From: Sorex araneus
Taxonomy: Eukaryota > Chordata > Mammalia > Eulipotyphla > Soricidae
Length of the DNA: 64,000 nucleotides
NCBI RefSeq assembly: GCF_027595985.1
Contig: NC_073304.1
Span: 48,153,137-48,217,136 of the forward strand
Reading direction: 5' to 3'
Both the position numbers and the translations under genes were made by a program. The notes under the pieces are model-generated. The model saw only the letters and a program-made list of their open reading frames with translations. It ran no database searches and was not told the DNA's origin. Shown here piece by piece: positions 1 through 11,616 of the stretch (position 1 is the stretch's first letter; each line of letters opens with the position of its first letter).

Positions 1-49
1 CAAATTATTCATAACAAGTACTATAAAACATATTTTTTAGGGCCTGCTC

Positions 50-180
50 TTGGGGCAGACCTTGATGGTGGTTGGGAAAATTGAAAACAATGGTGGTGGG
101 ATTGGTGTTGGAATGTTAAATGTAATAAATCATTGTGAACTTTTCATAAAAATAAAAGATAAAACAGAAAAAGCTGTCAT
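50..180 (+). repeat. LINE-like 3' end with A-rich tail
   Basis: A GGTGG-rich stretch, a phrase resembling other L1 3' ends in this window (ATTGGTGTTGG, then a TAATAAATC-type segment) and an A-rich run to the right suggest a decayed LINE 3' terminus on the plus strand. It is cut by the window edge or 5'-truncated. Family assignment is by resemblance only. Confidence 0.4.
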
Positions 181-364
181 AAAATAAGACTAAAACATGA
201 GCAATAAAAAACAGAGTATGATACATAGAAGTACTATAAAACCATCCATGAAGCAAAATTCTAGAACCCTGCATAATCTGCAATTACTTTTACCTTCCTG
301 ATACTTGATGCTATAGATGGGCTGTTTTTGTTCCCACCACAAATAAAAATAAAAAAAAACAAAA

Positions 365-650
365 AATATGTTTGAAGCCCTAGCACTCAAGGTGATAATA
401 TTCTGAAGATAATTATGTTAGATTTAGATAAGAACATGAGAAGGAACCTATGCAAGGATAGGCACCCATAAGACAAAGCCAAACCTATTTCTTCTGCCCT
501 GTGAGGACACAGCCAGGAAGTGGCAAACAGCAGACCAGGAAGCAGGCCTACAGGTACCTTGATGTTCTGGGTTCTTTTAACCTCAAGAACCATGGAAAAA
601 TAAATGCTTGTTGTTTAAGCCACCTGGTCTCAGGCATTTTGAATTGACTG
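365..650 (+). mobile_element. MLT1-type MaLR LTR (ancient endogenous retrovirus-like)
   Basis: The plus strand reads like the distal half of an MLT1 LTR. It has a 'gaggacacagccaggaag'-type segment, an ACCTTGATGTTCTGG segment, then AAATAAATGCTTGTTGTTTA followed by AAGCCACC. That AATAAA-containing block before 'aagccac' is typical of MLT1 LTR 3' ends. No internal retroviral sequence is visible, so it is probably a solo LTR. It is divergent and its borders are uncertain. Confidence 0.6.
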
Positions 651-1689
651 AGATCCTTGCTTTTCTCATTGATGAAATAATAATAATATTATAGGTGATT
701 AAGAGATGATTTGGAGGTGCCAGAAGCTTCATTCCCAGCATGATGTTTATACAGAAGTATCATACAGGGGCACTCAACATTGTAGGGTTCATCTTGGGGT
801 AGGAGATGTACTGTTGAGAGGCAATGGTAGAATTTCCAGAGGTAGCGGTATTCAAGTCACCAATGGTCATGACTAATTGTTGGACTGCGATTTTCTTGCT
901 TTTCTCTGAGTTCTGAATCTGGTTCTCAAGGCTTCCAGAATTTCTGTGATCATCTCTATATTCATCCATTTAGTCCTGTACATCTTAGATTACTTGACAC
1001 TGTTTTAATTGAGAGCCTTAAGAAGCATAGAGAGTGGAATTTGAAATAATGGGGTTGAGAGCAGGCTGGGAAAATAATAGCTTTATGAGATGGAGGGCCT
1101 TCCATTTCAATTGGATTTAACAGAAATGGAAGAATTATAAACCTTATTTGGGTCCTATCTCTGAAGATACTAAAAGATATTTCATCAGTGGGTAGCTTTT
1201 CTGGCACCTGTATATATATAAATAATTTTTGTTGTACTATCAAGCAACATTCCACAAGACACTTAAAATGTATCTAACATTACTTCTATGTCTATAAACA
1301 TTTTAATTTTTTTAGCAAGTTGGTTAATAGGAAGTACCTAACGTTTACTCTCAGACTGGATAATAGATATATTTTTTTCATTTGTTGTTCTCCCTTTTTT
1401 CCAAGAAGAGAATCACATTTTTTATTGTGATAGTTCTAAAGATAAAGAAGCAATACATGAGCAAGAAATTTAAATCCATAGGTCTTGAGTATCTGACATG
1501 CTTAACTCCCTTCTATCCTCCCTCCATACCCTGTTTCTCCCTAGTGTTGCTCAGGATGCCCAGGGGCCCTTCCTGATGACACCCAGTCAAAAGGGTAGAT
1601 GCTTCAATACAAGGGACTAAGGACACAGTTCGATCATGCCCTTTGGTTCCAATAATTTCCCGGGAAACACTTAGGCAGCACCCAGAGAC
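651..1689. other. No recognisable feature
   Basis: AT-rich sequence with only short chance reading frames. I could not place a repeat family or gene in it. Confidence 0.5.
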
Positions 1690-1804
1690 CTCCAGCTTGC
1701 ACCCACATGTCCTCAAGGGACTATATGTAGTGCCAGGAATTAAACTGAGTTTGGTGGGAATGGAAGGTAAATGCCTTAACTCCTGTACTATCTCTCCATC
1801 CCTG
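1690..1804 (-). mobile_element. Old tRNA-derived SINE (SOR-like), minus strand
   Basis: The right end shows the inverted SINE head: 'gtgccaggaattaaactgag' corresponds to the B-box region, followed by 'ctgtactatctctccatccc', the reverse of the tRNA-like 5' end. It is diverged and truncated on the left. Confidence 0.5.
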
Positions 1805-3250
1805 CAAGTTATTTTTTTCAAATAACTCTTAGATGATTGTCTTTCTCACCAAATGCCTAATTTGAAAATCTAGGAATCTGTTTTGGACTGAGAAGGTTCT
1901 TTTTGTTACTATTTCAATAAGGATCATGAGTGAAGTTTGAAGCAATGGTCTCCCATGAACCTGAGGATGACAGGGTAGATTACAGAGCACTGGTGCTGGG
2001 TGGCAAAGAAAAATCATAGCTCTCTTTTTCAAACACCAGGAGACAGTCAGTGAGGCCTACGTGATATACCACAATGTTCAACATCATGGTTTGGCAAATA
2101 AAGAAGTTTATGGAGTAAACTAACAAACAATAAAGAGCTTACAGCTGCTTTCTGAATCTTTATAACCAAATTGTAAGATTTAGGAACAGAAACTTTAATA
2201 GATTTACTGATGCTATATAATTCAATATATAATAAAACAAAAACCCTCTTAAAACCATACATAAACACAATTATTTTGAGAATTTATTACAAGGAAGGGT
2301 AGAGAGTAAAAAATACGTGTGGAAATGATTAAAAAATACTGCTTATTTTATCAACATATCTTTTTGCTCCATTTTTGTGAGTTATAAATATTATCAAGGT
2401 GAAATGTGTTTATTTTGCTTTGAATCATCTCATTAATATACTGAAAGGGTGTTTCATAAATGCTAAATCATACATATTTCTTATTAAGCAACCACATTCC
2501 CTTAAGAACTCTGAAAGAAAAATTTCTCACAGCTTTAACTTTTTATCTCAAACTAAATGCTAATGTTAAGTTGGAAAGGAAGATAGTGGTGATGTCAAAT
2601 ATTACATTCCACTGAAGGGGAGATGACCTTTTATATTACATTTTTAAACCAAGCCTGGATTTATAAGCAACTTTCTTGTGTTGATGTCATAAGTGATTAG
2701 ACTGACATGTACTTCAGCAGCGGTATAGGAGGAGAGAAGGCTTCACGCTTCCAAGATGGAATTATAACATGGAAAACCATCATTAACAATGTAGTAAATC
2801 ACAGTACTTCAGTCAATTAAAAAAAAAAGCTTCCACAGCTTTGGGGATAGCCTCTAGGAGAGATGTGAATTCTGATGTAATGTTAAGTTCTAGTTTTCAT
2901 TCCTGAGCCAAAAAATGTAGGAAAACTTAAAACTTTTGTGTCAAATGTTTTCGTAAGTGTAGATCACTGGAAAGAAAAGATCACTAATGACTTTCTTCAT
3001 CAAATGGAATGAACAATGAACAGAGGCTAAATTATTTGATGGAGCTTCGAAGTCATTGATTTTAGCCTGGTCTATGCTGGATTATAATAATTTTTTAGAT
3101 CATCTCAAAAGTGAATCAAAATAATTCCTCCCTTCCCTACAAAAGTCCCATGCAAAATTAAAACAAACTTTAATGCCCCGTTCTCCAGGCTACTAGGGAA
3201 TATGACAAACCATCAGAGTGATACAGATTTCTCCTTTGATCAGTATGCAT
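1805..3250. other. No recognisable feature
   Basis: Unclassified AT-rich DNA. The stretch just to its right (about 3255-3360) vaguely resembles a widespread ancient mammalian repeat with a 'atatttattgagc' motif, but I could not name it. Confidence 0.4.
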
Positions 3251-3498
3251 AACATATTCATAAATATTTATTGAGCCCAATTCTGGGTGCCTGGGTCAGA
3301 TAAAATAAATAACATAGCTTCTGCTGTAAAGCAGCTCTGGTAGTCTACTGACATAAGCACTCATGTCCCCAAATGGAACAAACACACCCAACTGGGACTT
3401 ACACTCAGTGGAAAAGAATTTTCTTTTTCAGTTTTTCACCTGATGTAGTACCATAAAATAATTTGCTACTTCCTATGTTGGAGGATAAAATTATTTTC

Positions 3499-3644
3499 TT
3501 TTTTGAATTTTTTTGTTTTTATTTTTTAATTAGTGAATCACCGTGGGGGTACAGTAAGAGATTTACACATTTTCGTGCTTGTGTTTCTGTCATACAATGT
3601 TTGAGACCCATCCCTCCACCAGTGCCTATTCTCCACCACCAATT
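3499..3644 (-). mobile_element. L1 3' end, 5'-truncated, with 16-bp TSD
   Basis: A T-rich run followed by 'gtgaatcaccgtg' and 'atccctccaccagtgcc' is the reverse of the 3' terminus of this genome's L1. It is flanked by the direct repeat GGATAAAATTATTTTC at 3483-3498 and 3645-3660, a clean target-site duplication. At about 146 bp it is one of the shortest L1 insertions in the window. Confidence 0.85.
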
Positions 3645-3660
3645 GGATAAAATTATTTTC

Positions 3661-3776
3661 ATACTGTAGCACTGTTGACCAGTTGTTTATCTATTTGCTC
3701 GATCGGACACCAGTAACGTCTCCATTGTGAGACTTGTTGTTACTGATTTGGGCATACTACACTTGTATATATCGTT
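3661..3776 (-). mobile_element. RTE-tailed SINE fragment
   Basis: On the minus strand this reads 'cagtaacaacaagtctcaca', then 'gagacgttactggtg', then 'gagcaaat' and an 'acagtgctacagt' tail. This is the 3' half of the SINE whose terminus matches the RTE LINE. The tRNA head is missing. It abuts the right TSD of the neighbouring L1. Confidence 0.8.
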
Positions 3777-4186
3777 AAACCTCACACGTTTAATTGAAAA
3801 AGTCATTTTCAAGAAGCTAGAATGAAATACGAAGAAAAATTCTAGGAAGATATGTTTATTAAAGAATAAAATTTTCACAAGATATATGAGTATGTCTTTA
3901 TTCAGAGGACTGAAAGACCAGAAGAAAGCTCGTTTTGCTCAACAGAATATCTCATGAGCACTGTATAGACTCTGAATCCTGGAGACACCACAAAATGTAA
4001 TGTAAGGATTTGGCAAATATCTGGAGAACATGAATTGGCATTTAACTTGGCTCTGCTTCCTTACAAAATTAACCCAGGAAAGACATAGACAGAAAGTCTG
4101 CTGATTTAGAGTTTTCAAAATATTTTCTATATTTTTACATGGCTTGCTTTTGGTTCTGTTTTTGTTTTTACTTTAAATGTTTTGTT

Positions 4187-4361
4187 TTTGGTTTTGGAGT
4201 CCCACCAGGTAGTGTTCAGGGGCTACTCCTGGTTCAGTGCTTGAACTTTGCTCCCAGCAGTGCTTTTGGGTGCCAGGAACATGTGGTACCAAGAATCAAA
4301 CTTGGTCTTCCTGCATGCAAAGCATGTTGTGCTCAGTCTACTATATTATCTCTCTGGCCAA
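4187..4361 (-). mobile_element. Old SOR-like SINE, minus strand
   Basis: The order is T-rich tail, 'ggggctactcctgg', 'gtaccaagaatcaaac' (reverse B box) and 'atctctctggcc' (reverse of the 5' head). It differs from the young copies mainly in the central part, so it probably belongs to an older subfamily. Confidence 0.65.
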
Positions 4362-4865
4362 ACACTTAAGGACTTTTAGATGTCACTTAACCCCTAAGTA
4401 TATGAATGTAAATGCTTTCAAAACATGAAAATCCCTCTAGTTAAGGTAGAAAGAGAATGGTTTTATTACCTCTGGGAGAGGACTTTATTCCTTTCATTCT
4501 ACCATTAGATGGAAAAAAGCTTGAGCATAGGAAATGCATTCCTCACTTTTTGTCACTCTGGATCAACTTCAGGACCTGAGATGCTCTGGTATGGGGTGTG
4601 GTAGCTGAGCAAAAAAATGTTGGTTGAATAGATACATTGTAGTGAATAGATGAATGCCTAGGTCTTGAAGATAAGGAATGTAAAAAAAACAGAAGGGGAG
4701 AGGGTGGAAAGAGGCAGCAGCATCGCCTGCGACATGTGGGAAGACGCTTGTGAGGACAGCAGGTTCTGTGACATTGGTGTAGGTGTATTGCAGTGTGCCA
4801 CAGAGAGATGACTCTGCCTCACACAGGGAAAGACGTCTGCTCTCCCACTTAGTGCTTGCATGTTA

Positions 4866-5060
4866 GAGTGCTTGGGTTCAAATAAATACTGATTACAACA
4901 CTTACTGTGTGATCTTGCACAAGCTATTACTTAGCTTCCTTGTGCCTCTGTTTCCTTAGTTATGAAGTAGGAGCAACAAGATCTCCTACATTATAGTGTC
5001 AATGTGAGGAGCAATTAAAGTAATCTATGTAAAGTGATTAGCATGTGATTGGAATTTAGG
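4866..5060 (-). mobile_element. MIR (mammal-wide SINE)
   Basis: Read on the plus strand it follows the reverse of the MIR consensus: 'gggttcaaat', 'cttactgtgtgatcttg', 'tgcctctgtttcctta', and 'gtaaagtgattagcatgtg'. Nearly full-length, typical old MIR divergence. Confidence 0.8.
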
Positions 5061-5264
5061 GAGTACTCTTAGGTGTTAGCAATCAAGCTGCTAAAATCAT
5101 TATTATTGTTATTACTAGATTTCCAGGTTTAGCCTACTGGGCAGGGCAGGAGTCCTGAACCCCTACATCTGGAATGCCTAATCTTTTAAATGAGCAGCTG
5201 CTATGCATTTTCTTAATATACTGTTTATTCCATGACTTACCCAGACTATCTCCAGCTTGGGCTA

Positions 5265-5265
<1 letters not shown>

Positions 5266-5299
<34 letters not shown>
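5266..5299. repeat. (CA)17 microsatellite
   Basis: Uninterrupted CA dinucleotide run of about 34 bp. Confidence 0.97.
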
Positions 5300-5305
<6 letters not shown>

Positions 5306-6234
5306 GTAGTCATACTTTTCTTATACTTTAGGAACAAGATTGCTAAAAAACCAGATGTTAGGCCTTCCTTATCTGTCTCTTTTTCCATTTGAATATGATT
5401 TTAGGATTGGAGACAGCATGGGAAATTCTATAGGTAACAGCAACATGATCTGGTGGGTAAAGATGGATTTTGGTAAAGAATGATGATTAGAAAGGTAGAG
5501 AAGACAAGTTTTGTTATTGCTTTTGGCGGTGGTGAATATGCGCATATGTCAGGGTGTGAATGGGGGAAGGGAATATGCTAGAGCTGGAGAGGGATGTAGA
5601 AAGCAATAGTAAAACTGATGTGTAGGATCTAGGGTCAGATGGAGAGTTAGAACCTACTAGTAAAAGAGACATGGCTTCAATAATGAGTAAGCACTAGGGT
5701 ATCAGGCACCTATCATCTTATTTATTTGTTCATCCTTTCAACAAGTTGGTTTTGAGCATGAGTTCTACGCTGGCATGTATTATATGCAGGAAGTCAATGA
5801 GAACAGGGTCCTAGCAGCATGGTGTTGTAGGGACAACAGGTTCATTCTCTATGAGAAGTTATCCATAGAAGTAAGTGTAAAATATTATGGAAGTTAGAGA
5901 GGGTGGTGATGTATTGCCTAACAGTTATTTTGAGACCACCTGTTGTTTTCTGAGAATAGGGATTGATTTAATATGGCTGGGGTGCATGGTGGAAGAGGAG
6001 CAAGATCAAAGTGGAGAGAAAAACATAGCAATATCATGAGAAGTTCTTATGATCACAGGTCAAGGAATTTGTACTTCATTTTGAGGGCACTTTGCAGTGA
6101 AACACAAATACTAGCCAAATCTTAAGCATTGGAATCCAGGGTGGAAACTGAATGACTTTTTAAAAAATGATAGTATATATGAGGTAAGAACTCCACTGTG
6201 AATATTTACTGGAAGATAATTCTCTCTTCTGCAA
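5300..6234. other. No recognisable feature
   Basis: About 0.9 kb without a gene or a clear repeat. Parts of 5720-5900 are loosely reminiscent of old mammalian interspersed repeats, not classifiable by eye. Confidence 0.4.
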
Positions 6235-6402
6235 CTTTTTTTTGGAGGGGGTGGGAGTGTTGGGCTATACCCAGGGGTGCTGGGGGCTATCGCTGGCTCT
6301 GTGCTTTGAGGTTGCTCCTGACAATACAGTGCCAGGGATTGAGTTGGTGTCAGCTGCAAGCAAGACAAGTGCTCTACCTACGTATTATTTCTCTTGCTCT
6401 TC
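6235..6402 (-). mobile_element. Old SOR-like SINE, minus strand
   Basis: T run, 'gctatacccaggggtgctgg', 'gccagggattgagttgg' and 'attatttctcttgctc' follow the inverted SINE order. Moderately diverged. Confidence 0.6.
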
Positions 6403-6767
6403 TCCTCCCTTACATAGAGACAAATTTCAATCCCTGACTCTAGTAGGGTGTTTACCAAAGAGGTGATAATTCTTAGCTCTTCATATACCTCTCCCACTTC
6501 AGAGTGAACCTTGTGGGAGACTATTTACTTACTGTGGTAGGTTTTTATAAAGCAATAAAAGAAAGCAAGGAAACCTATAATTTATTCGCTTCCTATAGCC
6601 ATGTTCACATTCTTAAGCCTGGCCTTCAAGGTCATCCAACTGGAATTCATAAGACTCCCTGGAATGGATCCTCCCTTTGAATTGTTCCACCTAGCAAAAG
6701 ACTTTCAGAACCTGCTTTGATGCCATTAAACATGACTTCAATGCTCAATGACGTAAACTATTTCTTA

Positions 6768-6860
6768 CTCAATTTCTTAATATATAAATATTTAAATTTC
6801 CCAATATATAAATTTATATATTAATATAGAATATATAAATAATAATATATTATTTGAATG
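6768..6860. repeat. AT-rich low-complexity tract
   Basis: Dense 'atatataaat' and 'taatata' words with almost no G or C. Confidence 0.8.
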
Positions 6861-7105
6861 CTATGTGGACCATAAATATAAAAATACTTAGCACAGTGTC
6901 TGTATGGAAACATGACTTAACAAACATGAGCCTAACAAGTAAGTCCTAGATCTTTGTCCCCATGTCACAGACTTCAGTACACAAATGTTCTCAAGGGTAG
7001 GTATAAAATGAGTGGTGAAAGAAATTCGCAAAGGGCATGACCACCTTAGAGGCAAAGAACATGCAAAGAAACAATAACCAAAATTAAAAAGCAAAAAATG
7101 AGCTT

Positions 7106-7290
7106 CAGAGAAATACTTCTATGGACTGAGCACAGGTTTTGTATGAAAGAAGTTTGGGTTTAATCCTCAGAATTACATGGGCCCTCAAGCACTGTTGGGA
7201 AATGACCCCCAAACATAGAGCTGGCTGTAAGCTCCAAGGATTGCTGAGTGTGCTCCAAAACAAAAGAAAACAAAATTCCACAAAAATGAA
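7106..7290 (+). mobile_element. Old SOR-like SINE, plus strand
   Basis: Head 'gagaaatacttctatggact', B-box-like 'gggtttaatcctcag', 'catgggccctcaagcactg', then an A-rich tail with 'caaaacaaaagaaaacaaaa'. It faces the next SINE head-to-tail across about 50 bp. Confidence 0.55.
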
Positions 7291-7339
7291 AAACCCACAC
7301 ATGAGACTTCGTCCACTTAAGTGTACTACTCTGTAATCT

Positions 7340-7500
7340 TTTTGACTTTTTTTGTTTGTTTTTTTCTTAGGCTACTCCCAGTTCTGTGTTCAGGGTCACT
7401 CACTCCTGGCAGTGCTCAGGAGACTGTGGTGTCAGAGATCAAACCCAGGCCTCTTATGTATGAAGCATGCCACAGCCCATTGAACTATATCTTTAGCCCA
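7340..7500 (-). mobile_element. Old SOR-like SINE, minus strand
   Basis: T-rich tail, 'ggcagtgctcaggag', 'agagatcaaacccagg' (reverse B box), and 'actatatctttagccc' (reverse 5' head). Confidence 0.7.
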
Positions 7501-8034
7501 TTATCTTTGCTTTCTTTTTTACTTTAAATTTTAAACATTGCTTTGCATGTAATTCTTTCTTATCACTATTTGTACCACTTACTTGTCATTTACTTTGAAT
7601 TTTCATGGTATTATTACTGGTATTTCAGAATAAAAACTTTTTTCCGTATTATATAGGTAATGCCAACACTGTAACAAGGTTTGAGGGAGGTCCCCATCAC
7701 ATAGATGCATGAACATTCAATCATTATGCTTACAAACAACAGAATCATATTTCAGTGCATGTTTTTGAATAGAGATAGGTATAGGCATTAAGTCAATCTG
7801 TTTATACAAAGTGTCTAGTACCTGGTATATAAAGTTTAACTTTCTTGTTATTAACAATGATAAAGATCATTTTATAAGTCTCACAAACTCAGAGACCAGG
7901 TCTCCAAGAGTTCCAGGAACCTCCTTTCTGCTTAGTGAAGTACAAGAAAGGCAACAAGTATTGCTGTAACTTGTTTAGTGTTTAACCACCTGACAGGATC
8001 CTTATTTCATCCTAAATATATGCCTGAATTAATT

Positions 8035-8185
8035 TCTGCTCATGGTAACTCTTGAGGTAAGCTATATTGGTATTACATCTATTATACGGAAGAGCAAACT
8101 GAGGTATTAGAAAAATATCTAGTGTATACAGTTGGAAAATGCCAGTCAGATTAGAACCAATTGGCTGCCCCCACAGCAATGTGCC
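8035..8185 (+). mobile_element. MIR fragment
   Basis: 'ctcttgaggtaagctatatt' followed by 'gaagagcaaactgaggtatt' matches the MIR centre ('gaggaaactgaggc' region) on the plus strand. Confidence 0.6.
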
Positions 8186-8309
8186 AAACTCATTACTTGT
8201 TAGTGCCCTCTCTTTCTCTTCAGTTTACCTTTATAGGCCAATATCACATGTTACATCCACCTCAGTTTTTTGCATAGTTGGCTTGTTCCATCTTCTGTAT
8301 TTCCACAGG

Positions 8310-8563
8310 ACCTAGAGCAATTTATGTTTTGTGTATGTAGAACATTTGCCTTGCATGTGGCCGACCAGTGTTTGATTCCTCTGTCTCTTGGTAGAGCCTG
8401 GCAAACTACCGAGAGTGTCCTGCCCACATGGAAGAGCCTGGCAAGCTATCCGTGGCGTATTTGATACGCCCAAAACAGTAACAACAAGTTTCACAATGGA
8501 GACATTACTGGTGCCCGCTTGAGCAAATCGATGAACAAGGGGATGACAGTGCTACAGTGCTGC
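8310..8563 (+). mobile_element. RTE-tailed SINE, near full length
   Basis: A tRNA-like head ('agagcaat', 'ttgccttgcatgtggccgac', B-box-like 'tttgattcc') is followed by a body ('gagcctggcaaactaccgag', 'tggcgtatttgata', 'cagtaacaacaag'). The end is 'gagacattactggtgcccgc', 'gagcaaatcgatgaacaa' and an 'acagtgctacagtgct' tail. There is no poly-A. The body resembles 62806-62912 (RTE 5' region) and the end resembles 47070-47152 (RTE 3' terminus). It is presumably transcribed by RNA polymerase III from the A/B boxes and mobilised by the RTE enzyme; the latter is inference. Confidence 0.85.
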
Positions 8564-9099
8564 TTATTCATATGAGAATTTCTCAAGAATCCATGAATTA
8601 ATATTGGTAAGTCTCAGGAACCAATGCCTGAGAGCCAATATGTCAGTACAACCTGACCTGTAACTAAGGAACAACCGCTTCTCAGGAAAAATATCAAAGT
8701 ACTTTTTGAAGGTTGCAGAACAATGCCAAGAGTAATTGGCATTAAGGCCATATCCAGTCTCATTAAACTTTTGCATTCTTTGCTATTCCCCCATTCTTCC
8801 CACTTTCTCATATAATCAACTACAAAAAAACTATCTTAAGAGAAATAAAATTGGAGCTTGCTCCCATTCTTTTGTGTCTGTCTGTGTCTGTCTCTTCTTC
8901 TGTCTGTCTCCTTTTCACTCGCATACTCTCTCCTGGCCATCCACGTTCACCAAGTCCCACGGGACGGGACAGGTAAGTTTAGCATAGAGATCATATTTGA
9001 GAGGCAATAAAATATGTTGAGATTTAGTTCTACTAGTAATATTTCAGTTCAATTTGATGTGCCTGATGATAGTGGCTCTGGACATGAAATAGGAAATAA

Positions 9100-9222
9100 G
9101 GGTCTAGAGAAATAGTATAGCAAGTAAGGTGTTTGTCTGGCATGAGATTGACCCAGGTTTGATCTCCAGCACCAGGAGTAAGCCCTGAGCACAGATGAGT
9201 GTGGCCACAAAACTAAAATGTA
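9100..9222 (+). mobile_element. Short SOR-like SINE, plus strand
   Basis: 'tctagagaaatagtatagc', 'tgacccaggtttgatctcc', 'ccctgagcacagatgagtg' and an A-rich end follow the SINE order, with a central deletion. Confidence 0.6.
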
Positions 9223-9229
9223 CATATAT

Positions 9230-9420
9230 ATAAATATATCAAATACAGTAAATATGATGGGTTTCATTTCCCTTAACCTGAAAGTGCCTCCAATGCGACA
9301 CCGCTGGGAAGAATAAGTAAAGAGAGGCTGGTAAAATCTCAGGGCTAGGATGAATGAAGACATTACTGGTGCCTGCTCAAGCAAATCGATGATCAATGGG
9401 ATGACAGTAATACAGTGATA
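9230..9420 (+). mobile_element. Internally deleted RTE derivative (5' region fused to 3' terminus)
   Basis: The first part ('atacagtaaatatgatggg', 'cctgaaagtgcctcc', 'taaagagaggctggtaaa', 'atctcaggg') lines up with the RTE 5' region and start of the endonuclease frame at about 62885-63005. It then jumps to 'gacattactggtgcctgc', 'agcaaatcgatgatcaa' and 'acagtaatacagtgat', the RTE 3' terminus seen at 47083-47152. The 5' part extends further into RTE than in the tRNA-headed SINE, and no tRNA head is visible. Confidence 0.7.
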
Positions 9421-9500
9421 TATATATGTATATGTACATGAATATGAAATGGAAATTTCAAGTAATAAGAGCCAGAGTACTAAACTATTGGATACTTGTA

Positions 9501-9945
9501 TTTTTTTCTTTTCTTTTCTTTTATTGAATCACCATGAGGTATATTTACAAGCTTTCATGTTTGAGTCACAATCACACAATGATCAAACACCCATTCCTCC
9601 ACCAGTGCACATTCTTCACCACCAATATCCCCAGTATACCCTTTTTTCCCACCCTTGCCCTGCCTGCATGGTAGACAATATTCCCCATTGTCTCTCTCTA
9701 CTTTTGGGCTTTATGGTTTGCAATGCAGATACTGAGAGGTTATCATGGTTGCTCTTTTATCTACTTTCAGTACACATCTACATCTCCCATCCCGACCGAT
9801 TCTTCCCATTATCATTTTCTTAGTGATCCCTTCCTTCTCTATTCTATTCCAGCTGCCTCCTTCTCCCCCCTTCACCCGCCCTCCCCCATTCATGGGGCAG
9901 GATTCCAGCTATGGAGCAATCTTCCTGGCCCTTGTATCTACAGTC
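9501..9945 (-). mobile_element. L1 3' end with 17-bp TSD
   Basis: Starts with a CTTTT-rich run, then 'attgaatcaccatgagg', 'aacacccattcctccaccag' and the downstream 3'-UTR phrases shared by the other L1 copies. The direct repeat ACTATTGGATACTTGTA at 9484-9500 and 9946-9962 is a perfect TSD. 5'-truncated within the 3' UTR; no coding sequence. Confidence 0.9.
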
Positions 9946-9962
9946 ACTATTGGATACTTGTA

Positions 9963-11440
9963 CCATGGATTTTTATAAAATTCTTGTTTTTGCTATTGTT
10001 TATAGATTGGAGTAGAAAAAATTCTCTTTTCTAAGGTGTCTCTTATCAGATCCCCCAATTTTTTTTTTACCTACACATCTTTCTCTCCCATCACTCCCTG
10101 TTCTGTGAATGCCACAGAAGGGAAACATAACATGCTGAAACCTATGCCACACGGCAACAATTAATATTTCACCAGAGGTTACACAAACAAGCTGAAAGAA
10201 TGACTAAAGGAGGTTCAGCTCCACCCAGCATAAGCCAAGGATCCACATTTTATTATGATAATGCTTCCTCTGCCATGATTTCATGTGAGTCTTATAACCA
10301 CTCAATGGAGTAGCTCAGGGGAAGGTCTTGAGAGACTCAGTAACATACACGGCCAATGAAAGATGGAATAAACATCAAGACCTGCCATTTACATTCCATG
10401 CCCGACAAGATGGCTAGAGTCATTAAATTTTATTATCAAGTTCCTGCCCCCAGAGTGCACAGATCCAGACTTTTAAGCACTGTAAGGATAGGGAAGATTT
10501 TTCAGGTGATGGAGAAGGAAAACTCTGAAAACCAGGCCCATGGAAAACATGCTGAGGGCCAATGAAAAGATGGAGGACACGAAGGTAGGGATGGAGGCAA
10601 GTATTAGGGAATCCTCATTTATGAAGAACAAAGAAAAAAGTCCTGTGACAGAAGGTAATCACATGTTAAATGTTATAGGCGGGAAAAAATACCCTCATAA
10701 GTATTTCACTTGAAGAGACAAGCTTGCTCTAGCTTATAAAAGTGCAATTTTCAGTCAGTTGGAACTGCCATGGGAAGCTACGCTATGTGGAGTGTTCAAA
10801 TGTGTATCTTTCAATAATGCCTCTTTCTCTTTGCGTCATGGTCACACAAAGAGATGCATAGATTCCCTAGTGCTTGTGCTACTCTTCTCTGCTTTTGCCT
10901 ACCTGCACTGCTTATGTATCAGAAATATGGAGAAATCTAGAAGCGGAAGTGAGAGAATGCTCTGCTGTTGGCACATAAGCTAGCTTTGTGTTCCCTCATG
11001 CCTCATACTTCTGAGTCCTTGCAGGCATGGTGGCCTCTGCTTTTTGACACTCCTCCCAGGAACCATACTCCTGGGCTTTGGGCAAGAATCAGAGCGGCTT
11101 ACATTTGTGGCTTATTTGTATTCCCCTTTCTCCATCCCCCCTCCACCCCTACCTCGCCCCCTCAACTTTAGTTTGCTAGCTATTCCTTTACTCACTGCAG
11201 ATCACAGGGCTGAAATTGGTCTTGCTCTGGCTCATAGCCACATCTGCTTGCTGCCAGCAGCTGGTGCTGACAGGGTATCCAATATATATTCCTAAAGAAT
11301 GTGTGACCATACCAGGCTGTCTGAGAGAAGGTGGCACTTCCTTTGGGAATCTACTGAGAGGATCATGTTCATAGAGATAGTTTATGTTTGTGAATTCTTG
11401 TGTTTGTGATGAAGGTGGTATGTGGAGAGAGTGGGGTGTG

Positions 11441-11442
<2 letters not shown>
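9963..11442. other. No recognisable feature
   Basis: About 1.5 kb with no confident repeat or exon. Somewhat less AT-rich at 10980-11290. The chance frames in it lack any recognisable domain. Confidence 0.4.

Positions 11443-11482
<40 letters not shown>
11443..11482. repeat. (GT)20 microsatellite
   Basis: Uninterrupted GT run of about 40 bp, directly followed by a purine-rich tract. Confidence 0.97.
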
Positions 11483-11484
<2 letters not shown>

Positions 11485-11490
11485 TGGGTT

Positions 11491-11616
11491 GAGGGAGAGG
11501 GAGAGAGAGATAGAAAGAGGGAGAGAGAGGGTGAGGGAGGGAGAGAGGGAGAAAAAGGGAAGGGGGAGAAAGAGTGAGAGAGGGAGGGAGGGAGAGAAGG
11601 AGGGAGGGAAGGAAGG
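11491..11616. repeat. GA-rich purine tract
   Basis: About 125 bases of almost pure A and G (GAGG, GAGA and GGGA words) on the plus strand. Low-complexity; frames read through it are meaningless. Confidence 0.95.

Noticed and set aside
760-969. 69-residue minus-strand frame
   Set aside because: No recognisable domain, no splice context and no similarity I can name; probably chance.
2690-2780. Possible small nuclear RNA-like segment ('acttcagcagcggtat')
   Set aside because: Does not follow any snRNA sequence beyond a few bases and has no promoter or terminator features.
6768-6860. AT-rich tract as an origin or matrix attachment site
   Set aside because: Low-complexity AT sequence alone is not evidence of either.
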